NCBI GenBank assembly: GCA_014529385.2
Contig: CM043956.1
Coordinates: 66,576,281-66,640,280 of the forward strand
Direction: 5' to 3'
Length of the DNA stretch: 64,000 nt
Origin: Adiantum capillus-veneris
Lineage: Eukaryota > Streptophyta > Polypodiopsida > Polypodiales > Pteridaceae
A program made the position numbers and the translations under genes. This document shows positions 1-11,412 of the stretch, piece by piece. The notes under the pieces were generated by a model. It worked only from the letters and a program-made list of their open reading frames with translations. It did not search any database and was not told the origin of the DNA. Position 1 is the stretch's first letter, and every line of letters starts with the position of its first letter.

Positions 1-870
1 TATACGTCAATTCAAAGCGTATGCATAATACTTACAAACTCATGACAAAGAGTGTTGTAGCATCCACTTTCATGATGTGGCACTCCAACAAATTCTAAAC
101 ATGCTCTAGCTACATTTCTCTAATGTTGAAATCTCTCGAGATGGTCCTCTGTCTCTTGTGAAATCATTTTCCACTCCTTTGCATCCAACTAAGCTAGATT
201 TGGATTTTTGGCCATGTAAATGTCTCTCACCTCTGATCCACGGAGCAATGTTTTGCCAATTTCCACGCTCAATATGTAGTCATTTGAAACATTATTGTAC
301 CCCTCTACCAGCTTGTAATCTCACTGATTCGCCTCGACAATGTAATTCTTGAACTCTCTATAAATGGTCTCGCCGATGCAATTCTTAATCTCATCATCGT
401 GATCATCCCAAGTCTCCATCATAGAGTGGCACAATTGCATTGTATAGAGTTATGAAATCCTTTGTCGCATGGCCTTTCTAACCATATTTATGACAACATT
501 CCCATCTGTGGTCTTGTATGCCTTGCTGGGGTCATGCTCATGTGATCCCTAAGGTGTACCTCGTTTGATCTCTCAGTGTTGTGGACACATCAGAACAACC
601 GCTTCCACAATAACCACGACCTCCAAAACGACACCTACCTTGTCTCAAAGAAGAAAGAGTCATCAATGTAGGGGATATGGTCGACTGAGTCATCAATGTA
701 GGGGATATGGTCGGTGTAGGGATCACACTTGTCCTGGTTGTGGAGAGGATTGTAATAGGTCTAGAGGGACCAACTCCCCAAAGGTTCTATGTGTAAGCAA
801 CCTACTTTGGTGTAAACTCTTGGGGGGTTCACCGTTCAGTACCCCCTTATATAATATATCTAAATGAATA
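1..870 (-). pseudogene. Decayed retrotransposon gag remnant
   Basis: On the complement, about 540-450, the frame reads a broken CCHC zinc knuckle (CCHKYG, a stop, then KGHATKDF) in which the second and last cysteines are Tyr and Phe. Just upstream in the coding sense (about 600-730) is a Gly/Arg/Ser-rich basic stretch such as often precedes a gag knuckle. After the knuckle the frame shifts, and a coding-like stretch with stops runs down to about 1 (for example METWDDHDDEIKN and EWKMISQETEDHLERF). I do not recognise the family. The knuckle plus basic segment suggests gag; no protease or reverse transcriptase is visible. Frameshifts and several stops show that it is dead. Confidence 0.4.
657..713. 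repeat. Two-copy tandem repeat, 30-bp period
   Basis: A 27-base sequence beginning GAGTCATCAATGTAGG occurs at 657-683 and again, identically, at 687-713, separated by ACT. The repeat lies in the basic segment of the gag remnant and is in frame, so it duplicates ten codons. Confidence 0.85.
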
Positions 871-2280
871 AAATGACCCATTATTTTAATGTATCTCTAT
901 TAAATTGCCTTAAATTTTGGATTTTAAAACCCCTCTTATTGAATGCACGTTAATTATACATCAAGATGATTACATAGTGCACCCCTCGAGCTTTGTGTTG
1001 TTTGCTATTCAGGATATTAGCTGCCCCAAAACTAAAGGACAAAAAGTTTAAAAGTTAGAACTCTATAAAAACACTAAAAATTACCTTTTGATTGCAAAGA
1101 CTCTTCCAAAATTTTCATCAAAATGCAAAATTTTAATAGAAAATCACCACATAGAGTTTTTTGTAAATGGGCCGGCTTCCAATACATAGGCTTTCCATTT
1201 TATTGAAGCACAAAAACACCTTTAGAGATACTTGTGCTAGCTATGTTATACTTTAGGGGTCACTAACTTGGATTTTAGGGTGATCTAATGCCAATTTCAT
1301 GGAAACTGCCAAAAGCACCACACTTTTTGGGCTCAATTTAGGTTTAAAAATGTTATTCACATCCAAGTCTAAAGGTGGAATCAATAACCCCCAGAAAGTC
1401 TAATTTGTTGAAGGTCATAAGCTAACTTTGTGGATATAGAGCACTTTAGAATGGGTAATCCAATAATCTACAATTTCTACTAACATAATGTCAACAACTA
1501 TGAATTAAAAGAATTGATTCATGAGATGATTTTGTCTAATTCAGTCATTTTCTATCAAAAGCACCCATAGAATAAGATTGATTCAAAGTTTGAGGTGCCA
1601 CAATGCACTCTTCGTCTTACTCTAATAGCAAGATATCTTGAAAACTTGTTTCTTACCTTCATTGACACAAGATAGATGTACATGGCTCAATTTGACATAC
1701 TAACTAATTTGAATCTTGTGGAGATCATTTTTAATATTTTGAGAATTTTAATTTGGACTGATATTTTTTTTATTTTAATTTAGATCCAATGCACTAACTC
1801 AATGAGTTTATAGATTATTGTGCTTCTAATGTCATCTGTCAGACAATATTTTATGGCAATTCATAAGATAAACTGTGAAAATTTGTGCCAATCGTGAGAC
1901 TTTAAGAGCACTAACATTGTGATCTCTAGTAAAATACGTTTTCAAACGTCACATGCATTCAATAGGAGTCTTCTATTTTGTGGTAACCCATACCCAAGTT
2001 AGTAAGAAGATTTTTGTGGTTGGATGGAAAGGAGGCATGTGATTGCCTTCTGGCAAGATTTTCTCATTGAGAAACCTATCATTACATCAACAAGTAAACA
2101 CAACTATCATGTTATTGAGTTTTAATTTAACTTAACCTTAAGGATAGAGTATATCTACTTGAAAAGATTTGTGCCACTCATGTCAGACCACCCATAAACA
2201 GACTGAAAATCGAGCATTGCCAAAGTGGTACTGAGAACTAAGATTTTTGCACCATTGTAAAGCGGCATGCATACAAGAGT
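871..2280. other. AT-rich non-coding stretch
   Basis: I see no coding frame, LTR pair or inverted repeat here. It is ordinary AT-rich intergenic or decayed repeat sequence. Confidence 0.5.
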
Positions 2281-2545
2281 CTACATAATCTCACCTTCTT
2301 TATTGTTTCTCTCATATCGTCCATATGGATGGGATGACTGAGTATAATTTGCAATGTTTCCTTGAATGTTGTCGGCACCTTGGTTTTCAATGATGGAGTC
2401 CATGTCAAAGAGCGCATCCAACATTTGCTTCATCTCAACTTCTTGGCATGTGGCTTTGAGTATTGGTGGGGTAAATTCCACCAGTGGCTCTTTTTTTGAT
2501 ATCGCCTTCTCTATGATGAAGTTGGAGCAATGTCTATTTGTGGGG
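2281..2545 (-). pseudogene. Unrecognised coding-like fragment
   Basis: The complement keeps one open frame of about 85 codons ending with a stop near 2281. Its composition is protein-like: acidic and amphipathic stretches such as EMKQMLDALFDMDSIIENQ and SKKEPLVEFTPPILKA. I do not recognise a domain. There is no clear start; the frame begins mid-protein. It could be a fragment of a gag or of a host exon. No function can be assigned. Confidence 0.25.
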
Positions 2546-4260
2546 GTTGATCGAATGCCTCTAGACCATGAGATCGATAATAGAGATATTATAGTTTCTC
2601 TATGGGAAATAGATTTTTCTTGCCTATATGGTGATCACAATTTTTTGTTTTCGAAAGATCAGATGCTTGCATTGCACACAAGGACATGCCATCCTATCAT
2701 CCATAATTAATCTACCAATGATGCAACAAATAAACAAATCACTCTTGTCATAAACCCCAACTCAAAATGTTCTATTTTAAAGCACTGTAGTTTTGATTAC
2801 ACCAAGCTTATCAAGTGTTTTTGCGTTTTTTAAGTTCGTTTGTGTTTTTTAAGACCATTTACATTTTTGAAGTCTGTTTTGCGTTTCTATCATTTATGCT
2901 TTTTCTACCATTTGTCGCTAGCTCTAACTACGTCACATTCTCTGGCCATGCTCGATCCGTGTACACATCGATATAGAGGTGCATGAAGATTAGGAACACC
3001 GAGAAATAATCTCGTATATATTGATCAATGTCGATCTAATATAGACCGCCATTTCTAAATATCATTTGCGTTTTTAAAATTTGTTTGTGTTGATGGAGCA
3101 AAAGACATCGTGTGCACACTAACTCACCCCGACACCTTAAATCAACACAAGGAATTAACTTAAATTCCACACCACACACACCACCACTCAAGATCTCAAT
3201 GAAAGTCCTCCCCACTATCCCTATTCAAACTCCAAACATATAGACCTACAAGCCCTTCCATGTCCGCAAACACTACAAGGTTAGTCGGGTTGATCAACGC
3301 TGAAATCACACTTGATGGTGACCAAATTATACAAGAAAAAACATCAAAAACTCAAAAACACCAGCCACAAAATTCCTCTTCAAAACATTTTAAAAGCTTC
3401 ACCAAACTCCACTATATTGGCGTCTTTGGAGTAGCCTCAACCCTAATGGCACCAATATAGAGTCACATAGTCTTGCAAAAAGCCGCACCTTCTTCCCTCG
3501 ATTCCTCAGACACACACATTTATGGAGACCTCAAAACTTTCATAGACTCTCTCCAATGAAAATTAAAGGTAAGAGCCTCTCATTCACCCCTCCACACACT
3601 CAAAAATAGGACGCAAATGAGACGAAACTACACGAGACCATCTGCAGAAACCCTGCTTTCTCCCACACATAGAGGGGTGAAAGTGTTGATATTGCACTTC
3701 AAAAGTTCTCCTCAGCCTCAATATTCATGGAACTATGAGTGATGCGGCAGGTTGAAGCCTGTTCACACCATTTTTGACCATTTTTTAACCTTTTGAAGCC
3801 CAATTTTGACTGTTGATAAGCACTTTCTGCGAACAAAATACCAAACGAACTCTAGAACCCACCAAATTTTGTAGTCTTTGTCCTTGATACACAGAGTTAA
3901 TTTTCACATTCCCACATTCCACTTTCAGATCCTTCTAGGGAGATTCATGCACCACTACATATCAGGTGCGGCAAATAGACAATTATCGCATTATTTACAT
4001 CTTAACAATCTCAAAAAAACTCTCTAGATCTAAAATAATCAACTTGGGGCCACATCTAAGGCTTCAATACCCTATCCAAGCATGTATATGTACCTGACTA
4101 CCGGGGACTATTTACAATTTGTACATGTCGCATCATTCTTAAAACTTGAAACCACTTTGAAAATCTCCCAAATGAATATATTTACATTTCATTTTTTACA
4201 TATGAACATGCATATACACGGTAATTTGTACACGCCAAAAGCGGTCTATCATCATTGCCC
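2546..4260. other. Non-coding stretch, possibly the 3' end of the gypsy remnant
   Basis: No convincing coding frame. The part next to 4261 would hold the polypurine tract and 3' LTR of the minus-strand gypsy remnant (complement GATGGTGGGCAATGATG near 4,250), but no partner LTR is present to prove it. Short frames at 2366-2710 and 3260-3460 have no family features. Confidence 0.35.
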
Positions 4261-5050
4261 ACCATCTAGGGAGAGCATTTATGCTCAACCAAGAGACTAT
4301 TTTCATCAGGAACCACATCCCTTACAAAATATTTCTTCAATTTTTAACCATTTATTCTATAGCACAAATGTTTACTAGAGAGCCTTTCCAACTCATATGT
4401 GCCATTAGAAAATACATGCTTCACTCTGTACGGCCCCAACCTTTTGTCCCTCAACGTCTTCTGAAAAGTGAAATTCAAGCAAGAATCGTACTTCATCATC
4501 ATATCTCCCTATTTAATTTCCTTTTTTGGAAACCTCTTATTCAGTTTCCCCATCCTCGTCTCTCATTGTTGAAGGTAACAATCATTGGCTTTCTCTCTAT
4601 TCATTTGCAACAACTCTAGAGCAAGAATTCTTTCTTGCAACTTGTCTTTATGCTCACCTTGCATTCTACACAACAACTTCAATGCATCCAACAACGCCTC
4701 TATGGGCATTAGAGATTACTTTCCATGAACAAAATCATATGGTGTAAAATGTGTGGACACTCTATACGCAGTTATATAAGCCCACAAACACTTTTTCAGG
4801 TCCAATTCCCACTATTTGGGATGCTCTCTAGCATATTTTGATAGCATCTTCACAATCTGAACATTGCCGTTTTCAACCATCCTATTGCATTTGCCTATGC
4901 TAAATTACCAATTTCTCCATAAGAGCACTAACAATTGTCCCCCTAAACCTTGGTCGATGATCATTATGATAACCATAGAATCCCCGAACCTACAACCCAC
5001 CTATTCATACACAAAAGAAGCCACCCTTCCTATCATTGCATCTTTCACCG
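4261..5050 (-). pseudogene. Ty3/gypsy integrase C-terminal remnant
   Basis: The complement reads a typical gypsy integrase tail. Near 4,985-4,950 is a decayed catalytic region (SMVIIMIIDQG). It is followed by LKKCLWAYITAYRVSTHFTP (about 4,800-4,740), an HGK-stop-SLMPIEALL motif, a coiled basic stretch, and the post-catalytic GPYRVKHVFSNGTYELERL segment (about 4,430-4,375). At least five in-frame stops are present. The 5' continuation is cut off exactly where the palindromic element begins at about 5,051, so that element may have inserted into this copy; I could not find the continuation beyond 7,600. Confidence 0.7.
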
Positions 5051-5610
5051 CTGTCGTGCCACTCCGCTCCCATGACAAGAAAATGAGCAAAGGAATGCTG
5101 ATCAAGAGTATTTGAACAGTTATAAGGGCTCGCTAACAAGCCAATTTATGAGTTGAAAGTGTGCCAGATGTGGCTCTAAAGGTCATAACATGTCTTGGTA
5201 ATGCTAAATAGTGAGTATGCTCGATTATTGAAGTGGTCATAGCTGGGATTTTATTAATCCAAGTTGAAGTACTCAAAAAGCTCTACATGCCTGTCTTTAT
5301 GGCTCGTCAATCGCAGCTATGGGTAAGAAGTTATGACAGTTTTAAGTTGAGTCAATAGAGCAGATCTGTACCGAATTGGGCAACAGCAGCAACTGAAGGG
5401 ACAAGAATAAAATGAATGCGCCGGGCTGAAGCGCTCACTTTGTGGAGTGCGTCGGTCTTTTATAATTGGTGATTGGATTTACGGTGCCAAGTTATTGGTT
5501 GTTTAAGATTTACTGGGGGTCGGGTCTGCACTAGTCCAGTCTACTCAGTTGGAGTGCCATCTGGGAATTTTTGACATTGACCAAGTTTCGGGACGTCATG
5601 CAGCAATGAT

Positions 5611-5925
5611 TTGGTTGATATGTTGAGCCTGACAAGAATACTATTTATTGGAGTTTGCTTAGATCTCGATGATGATGTAAGTCGCGGGCCGCTAAAGAAA
5701 GATGTTGATGGAGGTAATGCCTTAACCAATATGTATGCCAAAAGTAGTCCTCATATGGAAGCACATGATGTCTTTAAGATATGCAAAAATGGCCACGGCA
5801 AAACGAGGCTCCGGCTAATTTTCACCGGGTGCGAAGGGAAGGCCTTTGTCCTAATCCATTCACCCATGCTAGCAAAAAAGACCTTCTGGCCACCCACCTT
5901 AAGGGCTTGGCCAATGCCTGCCTAA
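5611..5925 (+). pseudogene. PPR fragment, left arm of palindrome
   Basis: Reads a shortened version of the PPR fragment in the right arm: DDDVSRGPLKKDVDGGNALT, then NMYAKSSPHMEAHDVFKI. This matches the plant PPR consensus in which GNALVDMYAKCG is followed by A.xVFD. The first PPR helix pair found in the right arm (YTCILMACG) is missing because of the internal deletion at about 5,671. There is no PPR array, E or DYW domain, so this is a captured piece, not a gene. Confidence 0.6.
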
Positions 5926-6608
5926 TTTAACTAAGGGCCGCCCACTTTAGGGTTTTAATGTGAACAAAAGAAAAAACAAAGGAGGTCAATGGCGGGCTGG
6001 CAGCGAACAGACCGCAGGGGGGAAGAATCGGGCTCGCGTTGGCCAACTCAGGCCTCAGATGCCCCTGCCACAGAGTCAAAAAGTGCTGAAGGACGCCTCG
6101 CGCACAGTTTTGGCACCAGCCGCGCTGGATTTAGTGAAGGTTTGATTTTGGCCTGCCACATCATTAAGCAGCCAGTCCCATTAGCGATATCGCTAATGGG
6201 ATGGCTAAAAAAAGAGGGCCCATGCAAACGAAAGGGACCGTTCTCTTCATCATCTTGGAGAGAGAACCCAAGCCCCAAGACGATGAAGAGAACCGTCCCT
6301 TTTGTTTGCATGGGCCCTCTATTTTTAGCCATGCCGTTAGATATATTGCTAATGGGACTGGCTACTTAATGACGTGGCAGGCCAAAATCAAACCTTCACC
6401 AAATCCCGCTTGGCTGGTGCCAAAACTGTGTGCGAGGCATCCTTGAGCACCTCTCGACTCTGTGGCGGGGGCATCTGAGGCGTGATTTGGCGAGCGCGAG
6501 CTCGATTCTTCCCTCCCTACGCTCTGTTCGCTGCTGGCCCGCCATCGACCTCCTTTTTTTTTTCTTCTCTTCACATTAAAACCCTAAAGTGGGCGGCCCT
6601 TAGTTAAA

Positions 6609-7049
6609 TTAGGCCGGCATTGGCCAAGCCCTGAAGGTGGGCGGCCAGAAGGTCTCTTTTGCTAGCATGGGTGAATGCATTAGGAGAAAGGCCTTCCCTT
6701 CGCACCCGATAAAAATAAGCGAGCGCCTCGTTTTGTCGTGGCCATTTTTGCATATCTTAAAGACATCATGTGCTTCCATATGAGCACCACTTTTGGCATA
6801 CATATCGGTTTAGGCATTGCCTCCATCAACATCTTTCTTTAGCCGCCCGCGACTTACATCATCATCGAGATTTTTGTTGCCTAGTTTAGCGTTGTAGACC
6901 TTGCCACAAGCCATTAAAATGCAAGTGTAGGTGATTACTTTTGACAAAAGACTCACGACTCTGTATCTGCTTAAGCCATAGCCGTGTTGGGATTTCCTGC
7001 TATAAGCAAACTCCAATAAATAGTATTCCAAATCATTGCTGCATGACAT
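6609..7049 (-). pseudogene. PPR fragment, right arm of palindrome
   Basis: The complement encodes about one and a half PPR motifs: SQHGYGLSRYRVVSLLSKV, ITYTCILMACG, KNLDDDVSRGRLKKDVDGGN and, after a stop, TDMYAKSGAHMEAHDVFKI. The pattern HGYG ... V(T)YTCILKACG ... GNALVDMYAKCG is characteristic of the large PLS-class PPR family of plants, whose members act as RNA-binding proteins in organelles. Here the frame has a stop where the 10,153-11,101 copy has a Leu codon (GGNAL), and it continues into unrelated sequence. It is a captured gene fragment. Confidence 0.65.
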
Positions 7050-7600
7050 CCCGAAACTTGGTCGATGTCAAAAATTCCCAGATGGCACTCCAATTGAGTA
7101 GACCCGACTAGTGCGGACCCGGCCCGCGGTAAATCTTAAACGGCCAATAACTTGGCAACCGTAAATCCAATCACCGATTTGAAAAGACTGACGCAATCCA
7201 CAGAGTGAGCGCTTCAGCCCAACGCATTCATTTTATTCTTGTCCCTTCAGCTGCTACAATTGCCCAATCCGGTACAGTTCTGCTTCTTACTCAACTTAAA
7301 ATTGTCATAACTTCTTACCCTAGCTCCGATTGACGAGCCATAAAGACAGGAATGTAGAGCTTTTTGAGTACTTCAACTTGGATTAATAAAATCCCAGCTA
7401 TGACCACTTCAAGAATACTCACTGTTTAGCATTACCAAGACATCTTCTGACCTTTAGAGCCACATCTGGCACACTTTCAGCTCATAAATTGGCTTGTTAG
7501 CAAGCCCTTATAACTGTTGATTAACCATGCAGGATTTGAATACTCTTGATCAGCATTCCTTTGCTCATTTTCTTGTCATGGGAGTGGAGTGGCACGACAG

Positions 7601-8184
7601 TCACCCCCTCTGAACCTGCACAGCGTCTGGTCTATGCCAACTGGTCTTCAAGCTGCATCTTCTATAAGTACCTTAAGCTACTTGTCATCAAGCTCACACA
7701 GTTGATAAAGCTATGTAAAACAAAAAGAAGGTGTAAATCATAACATCAATAGTCTAGCTCAATTATCTGGTAGTTGTCCCATCACAGTCCTTGAACCGTA
7801 GTGGTTGTATCTTCAAGCTTTCAATTATAAAAAAAATATGCTTAGTGAACCCCGCCAAACTCAAGTGCTCTAGTTACTTATCCACACGGCTTGACCATCA
7901 GATCTCTTTAAGGAACCCTATCAAGCTCAAGTATGCCTTACTCTGTCTGCACATGGAATGGTCGTCAAGTCCTTTACTTCAAGTTTTGGTAGCAGAACCA
8001 TCTCAAAAGATGTGAAGATACTATAACAATTGTCCAAGATGTCAATTGGAAGCTAGCCATGTAAGCTTATTGATCATATAACCAAAAACACGTCTGTCTT
8101 AACATACATCCAAAAATAAATCTACTGCCAAGTAACCTGCTCTACAGGAAAATAAATGAAGTCTTTGAATCTGCCAGTTGCTCT
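7601..8184. other. Non-coding stretch between palindrome and pseudogene
   Basis: No coding frame with family features. It lies downstream of the minus-strand pseudogene at 8,185-9,480 and could be its former 3' flank. Confidence 0.4.
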
Positions 8185-9480
8185 TCAACAGCTCCCAAGA
8201 TCAAATGGGATAATAAGGAATTGCCCCAATAGTGGAGCATCATAATATCCACATAAGCACACACAATCTGAATCAATCAACTTCAAGAATCTCTGCTCCA
8301 AGTATGCTATGCCAGGATCTAGCTGAAAGAAACCACCATGTAGATCCAAGAATACCCATCCATAGTGTACCTGCTTTGGAAGATCTTTCGAATCACCTAG
8401 ATCAAATACCATTAAAATCACATAGCATTGATGGCCTCTGCAATATACTAGAGATTCACCTGAATCATAGTGCAACAGCCACATCTCATAAACTTTTGGT
8501 AGCTTAAGGTCGTTATTAGTAAGAATTAAAGAATTCTGACTGCCTTTTACTGGTAGCCAGGACATCACTAACATAAGAATTAGGAATAATATCCAAATCC
8601 AGCCACATTTGGCCCATTCCCCAAAGAAATGAAAAATATTGTGCACGTTATGCAGCATCAGGGATGATTTAACATCATCACCCCCTCTAGCTTCACAGCC
8701 ATTACGAAAAATCTTAGGACCTTTTGGACCTGTATCATCAGAGAGATTTTTACCTGGCTCTTGAGGTTGATAATGAATAATAGAAAATCTTCATCCATAA
8801 CATCCTTGGGAATATCATCCTTGGAAGTCTCTGCATTCTTCAAAGCTATAAGAGTTGGCTCCTCTTGCAGCCCATAAATAAGAATAGATGTAAAATCCAT
8901 GTCAATATCCTGTTCACGATCACCATGATCTAGGTAATCTTCAATATCATTCTGTGCTTCCTCATCTGCATCCATGCTACTTAGCAAGCCATTATAACTT
9001 GAAAAAGGTTCTTCAGGCACCCCCTCTGAAGGGGTACATGCATCACAAAGCTCTCCGAAACTGCTATAACCTTCTTCTTTAGATTGGGCCAAAAACCCAT
9101 CAATTATGGAATCTGCTTCTGTGATAATTGAATCGGCAAACATATTGCCAGAAGAACCATAAGCTCATTGGCATTATCAGGTACATCCTCTGTTAGGTTC
9201 ACAATCTCCACCACTTCATCAACTATTGCATGTTTAATGGATTTGTTTTTGCAATCATCTGTAATAAATATGCTACCCTACTCAGCTTAGTGCCGATAGA
9301 ACCATTAAAATCATGTAGTGGCTCATCTTCTTGATAAACTTGTTGAGAGCATCCCATGCCAAGGTCAGTAGCTTGAAAAAATTTTGTTGTACAGTCTGGC
9401 TCTTCACAAGAACCATTATTCGAGGTGCTCACGGTACTCTTAATTCCAGTTAAGCCATCGTAATCATCATTAATTAATCA
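8185..9480 (-). pseudogene. Frameshifted unknown protein with one membrane segment
   Basis: Consecutive coding-like segments on the complement join only through frameshifts near 9,270, 9,160 and 8,750. The first part (about 9,480-8,780) is acidic, with phrases such as DDYDGLTGIKSTVSTSNNG, VVEIVNLTEDVPDNANEL, EAQNDIEDYLDHGDREQDID. The last part (8,750-8,185) has GPKGPKIFRNGCEARGGDD, then one hydrophobic segment (WIWILFLILMLVMSWL, about 8,600-8,545) and a 110-residue tail with CVCLCGYYD. Frameshifts without obvious splice sites suggest a pseudogene, but an intron-containing gene is not excluded. I do not recognise the family. An acidic domain before a single membrane helix recalls membrane-tethered plant transcription factors, but that is only a guess. 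Confidence 0.4.
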
Positions 9481-10152
9481 CTAATGGAGCCTTAATGCTC
9501 CTTACAAGTTGAAAAGTGGCTTAATCCAAGTGCTAATCAAGAAAAGTGATAATGACCTGCTTGATTCTTCCTTCTACTTCTTTCAGCATAGGAGATTCTT
9601 CTTCCAATGGCCGTTTGATTTGGTTTTTGCTTCCCTTCTCGAATGGTTAATGGTGGATTATAAGCTTTGACCTGGTTTAGGGAATTGTCTTAGAGAATTC
9701 CAATTAATCGATTGGTTAAGCTTGGCTTGGAGATTCGAGAAGTTTTGGCTTAAGCAGGTTATGCAAGCCTGGTTTAGAGCTTATGATAATCCGGGTTAAG
9801 GAGTCTGCTTAGGCTTGGCTAATGCTTAAGATTGATTGCTAACGAGATTGAGAGTGGCTTGGTTTAAGGAGATAAGAGATTATGGTCATCAAGGCTAAAG
9901 CTTCTCTTAATGAGATTGGAGATTATGGTTGATTTTTGAGAGCTTGGCTTATCGCTTTCAGAAATTAGGCTTGAATGGAATATGTCGTTAAGAATCGGTT
10001 AGTGGGAGCTTAAGGGATTGAGCTTGAGGTTCATGAGATTAAGGATTGATTAAGGGATTAAGAGCTTTAGTGAGAGCTTAGGAGATAATCCGAGAGAGGG
10101 ATCATGAAATTCCCAGCGATTTATGAGAGCTTATGCCTCCCCTTCCTCCTTC
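9481..10152. other. Degenerate GCTTAAG/GAGATTAAG-rich stretch
   Basis: From about 9,640 to 10,100 the sequence is built from short variants of GCTTAAG, GAGATT, GGCTTGG and AAGAGATTAG without a fixed period. It has no coding frame. It looks like cryptic repeat or decayed tandem repeat next to the third PPR-element copy. Confidence 0.4.
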
Positions 10153-11101
10153 AGAGAGAGAACTGAACCCCCAAGATGATGAAGAGAACCCTCCCTTTTG
10201 TTTGCATGGGCCCTCTATTTTTAGCCATCCCATTAGCAATATCTCTAATGGGACTGGCTGCTTAATGATGTGGCAGGCCAAAATCGAACCTTCACCAAAT
10301 CTAGCACGGCTGGTGCCAAAACTGTGTGCGAGGCATCGCTGAGCACTTTTTGACTCTGTGACGGGGGAATCTGAGGCCTGAGTTGGCCAGCGCAAGCCCG
10401 ATTCTTCCCCCCCTGCACTCTGTTCTCACAGCCAGCCCACCATCGACCTCCTTTTTTTTTTCTTCTTTTCACATTAAAACCCTAAAGTGGGCGGCCCTTA
10501 GTTAAATTAGGCGGGCATTGGCCAAGCCCTGAAGGTGGGCGGCCAGAAGGTCTTTTTTGCTAGCATAGGTGAATTCATTAGGAGAAAGGCCTTCCCTTCG
10601 CACCCGATGAAAATAAGCGAGAGCCTCGTTTTTCCGTGGCCATTTTTGCATATCTTAAAGACATCATGTGCTTCTATATGAGCACCACTTTTGGCATACA
10701 TATCGGTTAAGGCATTGCCTCCATCAACATCTTTCTTCAGCCGCCCGCGACTTACATCATCATCGAGATTTTTTTTGCCTAGTTTAGCGTTGTAGACCTT
10801 GCCACAAGCCATTAAAATGCAAGTGTAGGTGATTAGTTTTGGCAAAAGACTCTCGACTGCATATTTGCTTAATCCATAGCCGTGTTGGGATTTCCTACTA
10901 TAAGCAAACTCCAATAAATAGTATTCTTGTCAGGCTCAACATATCAACCAAATCATTTCTGCATGACGTCTCGAAACTTGGTCGATGTCAAAAATTCCCA
11001 GATGGCACTCCAATTGAAGAGACCGAACTAGTGCGGACCCGGCCCCCGGTAAATCTTAAACGGCCAATAAGTTGGCAATAACAAAAATCTCGATGATGAT
11101 G
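10153..11101 (-). mobile_element. Third, single-arm copy of the PPR palindromic element
   Basis: 10,153-11,077 is closely similar to the right arm of the 5,051-7,600 element in the same orientation (AAAATGATGAAGAGAACC-type inner end, PPR fragment, then the outer part). It lacks the opposite arm and the outermost ~450 bp. The last 23 bases (11,079-11,101, ACAAAAATCTCGATGATGATG) repeat a PPR-internal sequence in the opposite orientation, so a stub of the inverted arm remains. This suggests deletion of most of one arm, as expected when a palindrome is resolved. Confidence 0.75.
10507..10914 (-). pseudogene. PPR fragment in the third copy (open, 135 codons)
   Basis: This is the best-preserved version of the captured fragment and has no internal stop. 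In order: a helix ending SQHGYGLSKYAVESLLPKL, ITYTCILMACGKVYNAKLG, KKNLDDDVSRGRLKKDVDG, GNALTDMYAKSGAHIEAHDV, FKICKNGHGKT, then a non-PPR tail ending FRAWPMPA. The motifs match plant PLS-type PPR repeats, but only about one and a half repeats are present. Real PPR proteins carry many repeats and often E or DYW domains, so a functional RNA-binding protein is unlikely. Confidence 0.6.
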
Positions 11102-11407
11102 CATCGTGTTTTCATAAAATGAACAGCTGGATCCATGAAGGATTCCACTGTGAAAAACATAATTTTTCTTATAAATATATCACCACCAATGTTTTTTAGG
11201 ACAAAAATGCTTCTACAAGGGGGGGAGTAATGTTAGGCCAAGGGCCACCCTGGAGGTCAAGGACCGGGCCAAGGTCTCAATGTCAATGGAGATAGGATCC
11301 TAGGGGAAAGGCCTATAAAGGGAGGTTGTGTAGAGGATCAAGGAAAGATAGTCCCAAGGTCTCACAGAAAGTTTGGTTTGGCAGATTGCTATCTACACTT
11401 AGACCCT

Positions 11408-11412
11408 ATAGT
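11408..11412. repeat. Target-site duplication of copia A (left copy)
   Basis: ATAGT here and at 16,943-16,947 immediately flank the two LTRs. The joined flanks reproduce the sequence of the opposite palindrome arm (about 20,800). Confidence 0.9.

Larger units (their letters stand above)
5051..7600. mobile_element. 2.55-kb palindromic (foldback-type) element with PPR fragment
   Basis: Left arm 5,051-6,256 and right arm 6,277-7,600 are reverse complements with about 90% match by eye, separated by a 20-base loop. The outer ends are CTGTCGTGCCACTCC and its complement. The right arm is longer because the left arm lacks about 150 bp (junction at about 5,671, where TTTGCTT runs straight into AGATCTCGATG). 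TCACC next to both ends (5,045-5,049 and 7,601-7,605) is a possible 5-bp target duplication, but the left copy is one base off the end. No transposase is encoded. It could be a foldback transposon, a MULE-type element with long inverted ends, or a simple inverted duplication. A transcript would fold into a very long hairpin. Confidence 0.85.

Noticed and set aside
2366-2710. Plus-strand open frame of 114 codons
   Set aside because: No domain, and the composition is not protein-like; the complement of part of it is the better coding candidate.
8185-9480. Firm assignment as a membrane-bound NAC transcription factor
   Set aside because: No NAC domain is visible; only the loose acidic-plus-helix layout resembles it.
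5611-10914. PPR fragments as functional PPR genes
   Set aside because: Only about one and a half repeats, inside a palindromic element, with no targeting sequence, E or DYW domain.
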